Positions 6,533 through 12,257 of a stretch of 14,753 bases of DNA are shown here, piece by piece. The notes below the pieces were generated by a model. The model saw only the letters and a list, made by a program, of their open reading frames with translations, searched no databases and had not been told where the DNA came from. The stretch lies in NCBI GenBank assembly GCA_030154385.1, contig JASKJZ010000021.1:1-14753 (forward strand). The letters run 5' to 3'. The DNA comes from Clostridiales bacterium. GTDB lineage: Bacteria > Bacillota_A > Clostridia > Lachnospirales > Lachnospiraceae. The first letter of the stretch is position 1. Each line of letters begins with the position of its first letter. A program made the position numbers and the translations under genes.

Positions 6533-7985
6533 CTCAAGGCTTGGATTTATTTTAGTATCAGCTGGGTGTGCAATCGGACTTGGAAATGTTTGGAAATTCC
6601 CTTATATATGCGGTGAAAATGGTGGCGCCGCATTTATATTAATATATCTTGTGTTTTTAGTTATTCTTGGCTGGCCAATTATGATGGCAGAGTTTGCGGT
6701 TGGCCGTGCCAGTAGAAGGAGCGTCGCGAAATCCTTTTTTCTTTTAGAGGGGAAAAAGAGTCGCTGGCATCATTTTAAATGGTTCGGAATTGCAGGAAAC
6801 TATCTTCTTATGATGTTTTATACAATGGTTGCGGGGTGGATGCTTTATTATGCATATCGAGCTACTACAGGGGGTTTATATGTATTAAATGGTGAAGAAG
6901 TAAAAATAGCCTTTGATCAGATGCTGGCATCACCAGGTGTCCTTATTTTTTGGACATTTATTGTAATTGCTATCTCTTTTTCCATCTGTGCAATTGGTCT
7001 GCAAAATGGAGTCGAGAAGATTACGAAGATTATGATGTTGTTATTGATTGTGCTAATGGTAATTTTGGCTATTAATTCGGTAACCATTGAAAATGCATCG
7101 GAAGGACTTAAATTTTATCTCATCCCTGATTTTGGAAGATTAAAAGAACAGGGAGTTGGAAATGTTATTTTTGCAGCTATGACACATGCTTTTTTTACGC
7201 TTAGTGTAGGTATGGGTTCGATGAGTATCTTCGGGAGCTATATGGATAAAAAGCATAAAATAACCGTGGAATCCATGAATGTAGTTCTGCTCGATACCTT
7301 TGTTGCACTGATGGCTGGAGTTATTATTATTCCCTCCTGTTTTGCCTATGGAATACAGCCAGATTCGGGTCCTTCTTTACTGTTTATTACGCTACCAAAT
7401 GTATTTCACAATATGGCGGGAGGCAGAATATGGGAACCTTTATTTTTTATTTTTATGACATTTGCAGCGCTTTCTACGGTAATTGCAGTATTTGAAAATA
7501 TTATGGCGATTTGCATGGAGATATTTGATGTTTCCAGAAAGAAGGCAGCTATTGTGAATTTTTGTTTATTATCAATCCTTTCAATACCAGCTATTTTAGG
7601 CTATAATGTATTATCTCACGTACAGCCAATAGGAGCGGGAAGCTCAATTATGGGATTGGAGGACTTTATTGTATCCTATAACATACTTCCACTCGGCGGC
7701 CTTTTCTTTGTTCTATTTTGTATTAAGAAAAATGGCTGGGGTTTTGAAAACTTTTTAGCAGAGGTAAATGAAGGAAGCGGATTTTCTTTGCCAAGATGGA
7801 TCAAAGGCTATATGACGTATGTACTTCCTCTCATTATTATTTGTGTTTATTTGAAGGGATATTATGACATGTTTACTTCTTATGGAACGCAAACTCTTCT
7901 GTTTTGGATGATCGTGGCGGTTGTATTTTTAGGAATTATCCTAAGTTTTACCTTACCAGCAAAAAAATCAACAAAGAAAAATTGA
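6510..7985 (+). CDS. Sodium:amino-acid symporter of the NSS (SNF/LeuT) family
   Basis: 491 residues from the ATG at 6510. An upstream in-frame ATG at 6468 lies inside the NhaC gene without a ribosome binding site, while AGGAG lies 4 nt before 6510. The first membrane segment holds the NSS signature RLGFILVSAGCAIGLGNVWKFPY followed by GENGGAAF, which contributes Na+ and substrate sites in LeuT. About 11-12 membrane segments are expected. The family includes LeuT, MhsT and the tryptophan transporter TnaT, so an amino acid such as leucine, tyrosine or tryptophan is a likely substrate, but it cannot be read from the sequence. The start overlaps the antiporter gene by 23 nt, suggesting translational coupling. 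Confidence 0.9.
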   Translation: MQERENFNSRLGFILVSAGCAIGLGNVWKFPYICGENGGAAFILIYLVFLVILGWPIMMAEFAVGRASRRSVAKSFFLLEGKKSRWHHFKWFGIAGNYLLMMFYTMVAGWMLYYAYRATTGGLYVLNGEEVKIAFDQMLASPGVLIFWTFIVIAISFSICAIGLQNGVEKITKIMMLLLIVLMVILAINSVTIENASEGLKFYLIPDFGRLKEQGVGNVIFAAMTHAFFTLSVGMGSMSIFGSYMDKKHKITVESMNVVLLDTFVALMAGVIIIPSCFAYGIQPDSGPSLLFITLPNVFHNMAGGRIWEPLFFIFMTFAALSTVIAVFENIMAICMEIFDVSRKKAAIVNFCLLSILSIPAILGYNVLSHVQPIGAGSSIMGLEDFIVSYNILPLGGLFFVLFCIKKNGWGFENFLAEVNEGSGFSLPRWIKGYMTYVLPLIIICVYLKGYYDMFTSYGTQTLLFWMIVAVVFLGIILSFTLPAKKSTKKN

Positions 7986-7990
7986 TTTTT
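7963..7990 (+). terminator. Possible weak terminator overlapping the symporter stop
   Basis: AAAAATCAA (7963-7971) and TTGATTTTT (7982-7990) form a 9-bp AU-rich stem with a 10-nt loop, and the right arm ends in five T. It lies over the last codons of the symporter gene. The stem is weak, so read-through towards the tRNA gene is likely. Confidence 0.4.
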
Positions 7991-8002
7991 CCCGAAAAAG
8001 GA

Positions 8003-8031
8003 TTGACAAATAGAAGTTTTCATTATAAAAT
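8003..8031 (+). promoter_or_regulatory. Predicted tRNA-Trp promoter
   Basis: A perfect TTGACA (8003-8008) and TAAAAT (8026-8031) are spaced by 17 nt. The expected start near 8038 gives a 5' leader of about 25 nt before the mature tRNA. Confidence 0.7.
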
Positions 8032-8062
8032 ATTCAAGCAGTGTTCGTTGCTGCTTGAATAT
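8030..8062. repeat. Perfect 12-bp dyad directly upstream of tRNA-Trp
   Basis: ATATTCAAGCAG (8030-8041) and CTGCTTGAATAT (8051-8062) are exact inverted copies around TGTTCGTTG. The left arm begins at the end of the -10 box and covers the predicted start. The right arm ends at the base before the tRNA. Transcripts starting upstream could fold it fully; transcripts from the local promoter would carry only part of the left arm. Confidence 0.65.
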
Positions 8063-8133
8063 AGGGGTGTAGTTCATCGGTAGAATGATGGTCTCCAAAA
8101 CCACAGAGGAGGGTTCGATTCCTTCCACCCCTG
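8063..8133 (+). tRNA. tRNA-Trp (anticodon CCA)
   Basis: A 71-nt cloverleaf: acceptor AGGGGTG/CACCCCT, D-stem GTTC/GAAT with loop ATCGGTA, anticodon loop CTCCAAA (anticodon CCA at 8095-8097), and T-arm GAGGG-TTCGATT-CCTTC, with discriminator G. The outermost anticodon-stem pair (8088/8104) is an A-C mismatch, while the other four pair. The 3' CCA is not encoded. It has its own promoter and terminator and lies just after an amino-acid symporter gene. Confidence 0.95.
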
Positions 8134-8145
8134 TTAATGTTTAGA

Positions 8146-8183
8146 AGCGGGAAATCCTTTGTTTAAAGGGTTTCTCGCTTTTT
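8146..8183 (+). terminator. Intrinsic terminator after tRNA-Trp
   Basis: AGCGGGAAATCCTTT (8146-8160) pairs with AAAGGGTTTCTCGCT (8165-8179) around a GTTT loop: 15 pairs with two G-T wobbles, followed by a T run to 8183. Confidence 0.9.
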
Positions 8184-8217
8184 ATATATATCTCGTTTTT
8201 AACAAGTAATTTACGGT

Positions 8218-8246
8218 TTGACATTTTAAAATTATTGGTGTAGCAT
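8218..8246 (+). promoter_or_regulatory. Predicted promoter of the attenuator-GNAT unit
   Basis: TTGACA (8218-8223) and TAGCAT (8241-8246) are spaced by 17 nt. The -35 is perfect and the -10 is weaker. The predicted start near 8253 would give a terminated leader RNA of about 240 nt. Confidence 0.55.
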
Positions 8247-8272
8247 TATAGAAAAAATTAAGGAGAATCCAA

Positions 8273-8335
8273 ATGAATCAAATCTTACACGCAAGAAGAA
8301 ATATGTACATGTATGATAGACGTACTTGCTTGTAG
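8273..8335 (+). CDS. 20-residue leader peptide of the attenuator
   Basis: A short ORF, ATG 8273 to TAG 8335, with AAGGAG 7 nt before the start. It encodes MNQILHARRN followed by MYMYDRRTCL. It is far below normal gene length but has a good ribosome binding site, lies just after a promoter, and ends about 11 nt before the first hairpin of the attenuator. It carries two Arg-Arg pairs and a MYMY stretch that might take part in ribosome arrest. No known arrest motif was matched. A regulatory rather than catalytic role is inferred from its position. Confidence 0.6.
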   Translation: MNQILHARRNMYMYDRRTCL

Positions 8336-8345
8336 CTGAACTTTA

Positions 8346-8494
8346 ATCGGTGCACAGTTATAAGCGGATAGGTCTGATATGTCTGTGCATAGATGCGAAG
8401 GTAGATTTTGGTTATGGTTGGGTCTTTCAGTAATTAAAATACTATTTCACAAGGATATCGCACCAGACATATTGGAATGTTTGGTGCGTTTTTT
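8346..8494 (+). ncRNA. Transcription attenuator (anti-antiterminator / antiterminator / terminator) upstream of the GNAT gene
   Basis: Two exclusive folds can be read. In fold A, TGCACAG (8351-8357) pairs with CTGTGCA (8383-8389), extended by ATC/GAT at 8346-8348 and 8392-8394, which leaves the terminator at 8459-8494 free. In fold B, 8373-8385 (TCTGATATGTCTG) pairs over 13 consecutive positions, two of them wobbles, with 8464-8476 (CAGACATATTGGA), which destroys the terminator's left arm. The shared segment 8383-8385 can join only one fold. A ribosome held near the end of the 20-codon leader would reach close to the left arm of fold A and favour fold B, that is, read-through into the GNAT gene. 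The structure is seen in the sequence; the mechanism is inferred. Confidence 0.75.
8459..8494 (+). terminator. Intrinsic terminator in the GNAT leader
   Basis: CGCACCAGACAT (8459-8470) pairs with ATGTTTGGTGCG (8477-8488) around ATTGGA, with one G-T wobble, and is followed by six T (8489-8494). It stands 46 nt before the acetyltransferase start and belongs to no upstream full-size gene, so it is a conditional leader terminator. Confidence 0.9.
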
Positions 8495-8540
8495 GTATAA
8501 TCACTCGTAATTAAGGAACTAGCGTGGAATAGGAGGAGTT

Positions 8541-9119
8541 ATGAAAGAGAAAGTGGAATTTAAGACTGGTAAGAAAAAACGAATAACTGAAAATATGACT
8601 TTGATTGATTATGAAAAAACAAACGTGGAGATTCGTAGATTTTGCGAAGCAGATGCAGAAGCGGTTGCGGGCTTAATTATACGAAACTTCAAGGAAGTAA
8701 ACAGTAAAGATTATAGTCAGAATGTAATTTCTGAATTGGTAAAAACGCATGACACAGAATGGGTGAAAGAAGTAGCAGGTTATGCGAATATGTATGTTTT
8801 TTGTTTGAATGAAAAAATCATTGGAGTGGGTTCCATCTCAAGCTTTTGGGGGAGCAAGACAGAAAGTATTTTACTTACCGTATTTGTATTGCCAGAGCTT
8901 CATGGTAAAGGAATTGGACGAACAATTATGAAAACGTTAGAACAGGATGAACTATTTATAAGAGCCGACAGGGTGGAGATTCCAGCATCCATTACTGCGG
9001 TAGATTTTTATCAAAAATTTGGATATCGATTTAAAAATGATGTAAAAGAGTTGGATGAAGAAGGACATTACCGTTTAGAAAAATTTAAAAGTTTGGATGG
9101 GTGGAACAATGAAAATTAA
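8541..9119 (+). CDS. GNAT-family N-acetyltransferase, attenuator-controlled
   Basis: 192 residues. The acetyl-CoA-binding motif A of GNAT enzymes is visible at about 113-130 (TVFVLPELHGKGIGRTIM, Q/R-x-x-G-x-G/A type). It is preceded by the acceptor-side strands (VFCLNEKIIGVGSIS) and followed by the ITAVDFYQKFGYRF motif B region, so the fold is complete. An N-terminal extension of about 28 basic residues precedes the fold. AGGAGG 4 nt before the ATG supports the start used. The acceptor is unknown. The leader-peptide attenuator suggests induction by something that slows translation, such as a ribosome-targeting antibiotic or an amino-acid shortage. A resistance role is therefore possible but unproven. 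Its 3' end overlaps a decayed metallo-beta-lactamase-fold gene. Confidence 0.88.
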   Translation: MKEKVEFKTGKKKRITENMTLIDYEKTNVEIRRFCEADAEAVAGLIIRNFKEVNSKDYSQNVISELVKTHDTEWVKEVAGYANMYVFCLNEKIIGVGSISSFWGSKTESILLTVFVLPELHGKGIGRTIMKTLEQDELFIRADRVEIPASITAVDFYQKFGYRFKNDVKELDEEGHYRLEKFKSLDGWNNEN

Positions 9120-9258
9120 AATAATTGGTTCAGGAGGATGTGTCAGTACACCAAAACCGTGTTGTAGTTGTGTTCTTATGGATAGAGAAGTGACAGACCA
9201 CAAAAGGAAGCTGGCGCTTCAAGGCTTTTATCGTGAAAGCGACAGCTCCATTTTTTGA
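9109..9258 (+). pseudogene. N-terminal remnant of a metallo-beta-lactamase-fold hydrolase
   Basis: An ATG at 9109 overlaps the end of the GNAT gene (ATGAAAATTAA). Its first 22 residues read MKIKIIGSGGCVSTPKPCCS and onward, the N-terminal strand and GxGG turn common in MBL-fold hydrolases of clostridia, with the Cys pair that usually follows. After about residue 22 the likeness stops, and the frame runs through a terminator hairpin to a TGA at 9256-9258 (49 codons). The HxHxDH metal site is absent. I read this as the start of a lost gene, once coupled to the acetyltransferase, deleted from its first 70-odd bases onward. A real 49-residue peptide is less likely. Confidence 0.6.
9206..9256 (+). 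terminator. Bidirectional terminator between the GNAT unit and the SDR operon
   Basis: GGAAGCTGGCGCTTCA (9206-9221) pairs with TGAAAGCGACAGCTCC (9234-9249), with two single-base bulges and one mismatch, followed by TTTTTT (9251-9256). Read from the minus strand, the same stem is followed by TTTTG, so it can also end the converging SDR transcript. Confidence 0.75.
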
Positions 9259-9295
9259 GGTTCTTACTTTTTATTGCGAAAAGTAGTGGCTATTT

Positions 9296-10135
9296 CTAGG
9301 CAGGATTGTCCCCATCAAGTAATCTTTTCACACGTTGACCAGCAGGAATCTTAATCTCTGGGTGTGTTAATATGAAGAAATTATTTTCTTCAACACTGGT
9401 AAAGACTGTCATGCCTACAGAATCAATATCAATTCCTGTATGAACAGAATGGGCACTTCGGATTAATCCAGAATGATAAGTCTGACTTTGATAATAGCTG
9501 TCTGACATGTCCGCATAACGTTCTGGTCGGTGCTTGTCACTTTCATGGATATGTGTTTTTACAAAGGCTGGACATAGCACGTGCATTTGAACGTGATTGT
9601 GACCACTTGCTTTTAGGCCAAGGTAGGTGCTTTCTGCTAGGGCAACATCTGCAAATTTGGTTGTGTGGTACATTGGTGCAGATGGGGAAGTCATAAGCCC
9701 TGCGCCCGAGGCAACATTTATAACAGCACAGGGCTCGCCTTGTGCAATCATAGTAGGTAAGAAGACACGAAGGCCATAAGCGTGGCTTCTTAAGTTCACA
9801 TCCGTAATCCAGTCAATATCTTGAAGCGGAAGTTCCCAGATTGGACCAGAAACTGCAACTCCTGCGTTGTTTACAAGCATGTGAATCTTTCCAAAGGAGT
9901 CCATCGCGAGTTTATAAAGGGATTGAACAACCGCAAGGAGTGAAATATCGCCGGCAAGGCTTGCACATTCTGCTCCGAATGCTTTCACTTGAGATTCCGT
10001 TTCGTTCAGGCCATTCGCATCAATATCATTGATGACTACTTTCATACCCTTTTGTGCCCCTTCAAGGGCGAGTGCTCTGCCGATACCGTCTGCAGCACCA
10101 GTAACCACTAATACTTTATCTTTAAAATCTTTCAT
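9296..10135 (-). CDS. Short-chain dehydrogenase/reductase (SDR)
   Basis: 279 residues with all classical SDR motifs: TGAADGIG (12-19) for the cofactor, NNAG (89-92), N114, and the catalytic S143, Y156 and K160 (YHTTK). Asp37 at the end of the second strand (VVINDID) favours NAD(H) over NADP(H). The enzyme oxidises or reduces an alcohol/ketone in the cytoplasm. AGGAGG lies 7 nt before the ATG. It follows the flavoprotein gene by 20 nt in the same direction, so the two probably share one pathway: for example an alcohol/ketone step next to reduction of a conjugated double bond. Hydroxysteroid or similar substrates are possible but not shown by the sequence. Confidence 0.92.
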   Translation of the reverse strand: MKDFKDKVLVVTGAADGIGRALALEGAQKGMKVVINDIDANGLNETESQVKAFGAECASLAGDISLLAVVQSLYKLAMDSFGKIHMLVNNAGVAVSGPIWELPLQDIDWITDVNLRSHAYGLRVFLPTMIAQGEPCAVINVASGAGLMTSPSAPMYHTTKFADVALAESTYLGLKASGHNHVQMHVLCPAFVKTHIHESDKHRPERYADMSDSYYQSQTYHSGLIRSAHSVHTGIDIDSVGMTVFTSVEENNFFILTHPEIKIPAGQRVKRLLDGDNPA

Positions 10136-10155
10136 GTTTATGCCTCCTGGTAGGT

Positions 10156-12105
10156 TTAAAATACAAATGCTTTATCGTTTGCTTCTTTCATTGCATCACC
10201 AATAAGACCTGGTTTATGAGCATCCCCCACGGATGTGATTTTATCAAATACCGCTTCGAACGCTTCGATAAGCTCTGTTTGGGGTTTGACACCGATCGCA
10301 ATTACAACCGTGTCGACAGCGAGGGTTGTTGTGATAGCAGCTGGCATAACCGTCATCGAAATTTGATCTTTGCCGATCGCAGCAAGAGCATGGTTGGTCA
10401 AATAATGTGTGTCAAGAGCTTCTAGTCTTTTTAGAAGCGTTCCTCTTACACTTGGATAAAGAGCGGTTCCGACGGAATCAGCCATTTCTACGACGGTAAC
10501 ATCATTATCTGAGCCTAAGACCTCCGCTGTTTCAAGGCCTGTTACGCCACCACCGATAACTGCTATTTTTTGACCAGAAAGCTTCACTTTACCCACCAGG
10601 ACATCTTCTGCACGAACCACATTGGCACCATCAATACCTGGTACATTTGGGCGAATTGGCGTACCGCCGCATGCCATGATAACACCGTATGGATTAAGAG
10701 TCTTTACTTCTTCAGGAGTAGGTGCATGTCCGAGTCTTACTTCAACACCAAGTGCTTCGATTTCTGCTTTTTGTGTTTCGACGAGTTCGGTAATCATATG
10801 CTTATGAGGTGGCTTGTCACCTACATTTAAAGTACCACCCAGCGCGTCATTCTTTTCGAATAATACAACTTTATATTCGCGCTCTGCTAATACTTTAGCG
10901 GCTTGCATACCACCTGGGCCACCACCAATTACGGCAACGGTCTTTCCTGCGCCATTCTTCTTTAAGGTATCTTGGTTAAAGAGTGTTTCTCTGCCAAGAA
11001 TAGGGTTAGCGGTACAAGCAAGTGCACGACCGGTGTTGGCAATTTTGAAGCAGTAGAGGCAGCCAATACATTTTCTTAGTTGTGCTTCATCGGTGTATTT
11101 TGCTTTGTTCCCCCATTCAGGGTCAACAAGATGACCTCTGGCGATACCGATGAAGTCGCAAACACCTTCCTCTAGTAAGGATTCTGCAACACTTGGATGC
11201 TTGATATTGTTAACGGCAATAACCGGAATTTTAACGTTTTCACGGATCGTTTTTGCTAAGTGCTTTTTCCAGCCTTCTTCAAATTGGTAAGGCTCAATGA
11301 TACTGTAGCCGGATTCGTAAGTTCCACAACTGACGTTAATCGCATGAACACCGATGGATTCAAGATGGCGTGCAATTTTAACGGTATCCTCTAATTTTAA
11401 ACCGCCTTCCACGAATTCATCTGCACTGATTCGAACGGAAATTGGATAATCAGCACCACAAGCGTAACGAATACCAAGGATGATATCATCCAAAAAGCGG
11501 AGACGTTTCACAAAGTTACCGCCGTATTTATCGGTTCTTTTGTTTGTGGTAGGACTTAAGAATTGGTTGATCAGATAGCCATGTGCTGCATGAATTTCAA
11601 CGCCGTCAATGCCAGCAGCTTTTGCTATATAAGCGCCTTTCACAAATTTTTTGACCATCTCATCACATTCATCTGTCGTGAGTTCTCGTGGCATTTCACC
11701 AATCGTGGAACAGACAATTGGGCTTGGCGCAACAATTTGCTTTCCATGGAGCAGACGGCTTGGTGTTTGACGACCAGGATGCTGAAGTTGTACAAATACT
11801 TTGCTGTCGTGACGGTGAATCGCATCCGCAAGACGAGTGAGTCTAGGAATGAATTTAGCATCCGTGACGCTTAATTGGTTCGAAGTACCAATCCCTGTTT
11901 CATCATCAATTCTTGTAATTTCCGTAATAATAAGTCCGCATCCACCCTTTGCTCGCTCCTCGTAGTAGCGAATCATTTCATCCGATGCTTCTCCGGTTGA
12001 TGCTGCGAAAGCAGTCCCCATTGCAGGCATTACAATTCGATTCTTTAGTGTTAAATTTCCGATTTTACCTTTTGAAAATAGATTTTCATAGGTTCCATTC
12101 ATCAT
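10156..12105 (-). CDS. Old-yellow-enzyme-type NADH:flavin oxidoreductase with Fe-S cluster (2,4-dienoyl-CoA reductase/enoate reductase family)
   Basis: 649 residues in three parts. An FMN-binding TIM barrel (about 5-330) carries LKNRIVMPAMGT, the catalytic HAAH pair (172-175) with GYLINQFLSP, and TDKYGG. A [4Fe-4S] motif follows, C346-x2-C349-x2-C352-x11-C364. Then a FAD/NAD(P)H module has GGGPGG (394-399) and a second GGGVTG Rossmann turn. This is the FadH/enoate reductase/BaiCD-BaiH architecture, which reduces activated C=C bonds. An ATG at 12114 exists, but the AAGGA site abuts it; the ATG at 12105, 8 nt from that site, is preferred. First gene of the operon with the SDR, divergent from a PucR-type regulator. 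The substrate is unknown. Confidence 0.92.
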   Translation of the reverse strand: MMNGTYENLFSKGKIGNLTLKNRIVMPAMGTAFAASTGEASDEMIRYYEERAKGGCGLIITEITRIDDETGIGTSNQLSVTDAKFIPRLTRLADAIHRHDSKVFVQLQHPGRQTPSRLLHGKQIVAPSPIVCSTIGEMPRELTTDECDEMVKKFVKGAYIAKAAGIDGVEIHAAHGYLINQFLSPTTNKRTDKYGGNFVKRLRFLDDIILGIRYACGADYPISVRISADEFVEGGLKLEDTVKIARHLESIGVHAINVSCGTYESGYSIIEPYQFEEGWKKHLAKTIRENVKIPVIAVNNIKHPSVAESLLEEGVCDFIGIARGHLVDPEWGNKAKYTDEAQLRKCIGCLYCFKIANTGRALACTANPILGRETLFNQDTLKKNGAGKTVAVIGGGPGGMQAAKVLAEREYKVVLFEKNDALGGTLNVGDKPPHKHMITELVETQKAEIEALGVEVRLGHAPTPEEVKTLNPYGVIMACGGTPIRPNVPGIDGANVVRAEDVLVGKVKLSGQKIAVIGGGVTGLETAEVLGSDNDVTVVEMADSVGTALYPSVRGTLLKRLEALDTHYLTNHALAAIGKDQISMTVMPAAITTTLAVDTVVIAIGVKPQTELIEAFEAVFDKITSVGDAHKPGLIGDAMKEANDKAFVF

Positions 12106-12159
12106 CTTTTTCATCCTTTCTCATGCCGAATAATGCATGATCGTGTTATTGTGTTTAAA

Positions 12160-12182
12160 TTTTAACATCTATTCTGTTAAAA
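12160..12182. promoter_or_regulatory. Operator-like dyad between the flavoprotein operon and the PucR-type regulator
   Basis: TTTTAACA-N7-TGTTAAAA is a perfect 8-bp inverted repeat in the 152-nt divergent intergenic region. On the minus strand it contains a TTAACA that could serve as a weak -35 (TTAACA-N17-TAAACA) for the flavoprotein operon. A second small dyad, TCATGC-N8-GCATGA (12121-12140), lies just before the ribosome binding site. Regulator binding is inferred from symmetry and position. Confidence 0.5.
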
Positions 12183-12210
12183 AATATACAGGGTGACTGC
12201 ACGAAAAAGG

Positions 12211-12240
12211 TTGACGTATTTGTGCATTGCGCACTAATAT
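12211..12240 (+). promoter_or_regulatory. Predicted promoter of the PucR-type regulator
   Basis: TTGACG (12211-12216) and TAATAT (12235-12240) are spaced by 18 nt. The spacer carries GTGC-N5-GCAC (12222-12234), and TGCAC also appears at 12198-12202. These repeats could be a second regulator site acting on the regulator's own promoter. Confidence 0.5.
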
Positions 12241-12257
12241 AAAAGAGAGGTGAAAAA

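Noticed and set aside
7880..8128. 82-codon minus-strand ORF across the symporter end and tRNA
   Set aside because: It crosses the tRNA gene, its promoter and the symporter 3' end, so it is a chance frame.
8253..8494. T-box riboswitch in the GNAT leader
   Set aside because: The region has a terminator and alternative pairing, but I found no T-box sequence (GGGTGGNACCGCG-like) or specifier-loop layout, and the downstream gene is not a synthetase or amino-acid gene. A translated small ORF fits better.
10570..11874. Several 60-100 codon plus-strand ORFs opposite the flavoprotein gene
   Set aside because: All lie antisense to a long conserved reading frame with strong motifs. None has a recognisable domain.
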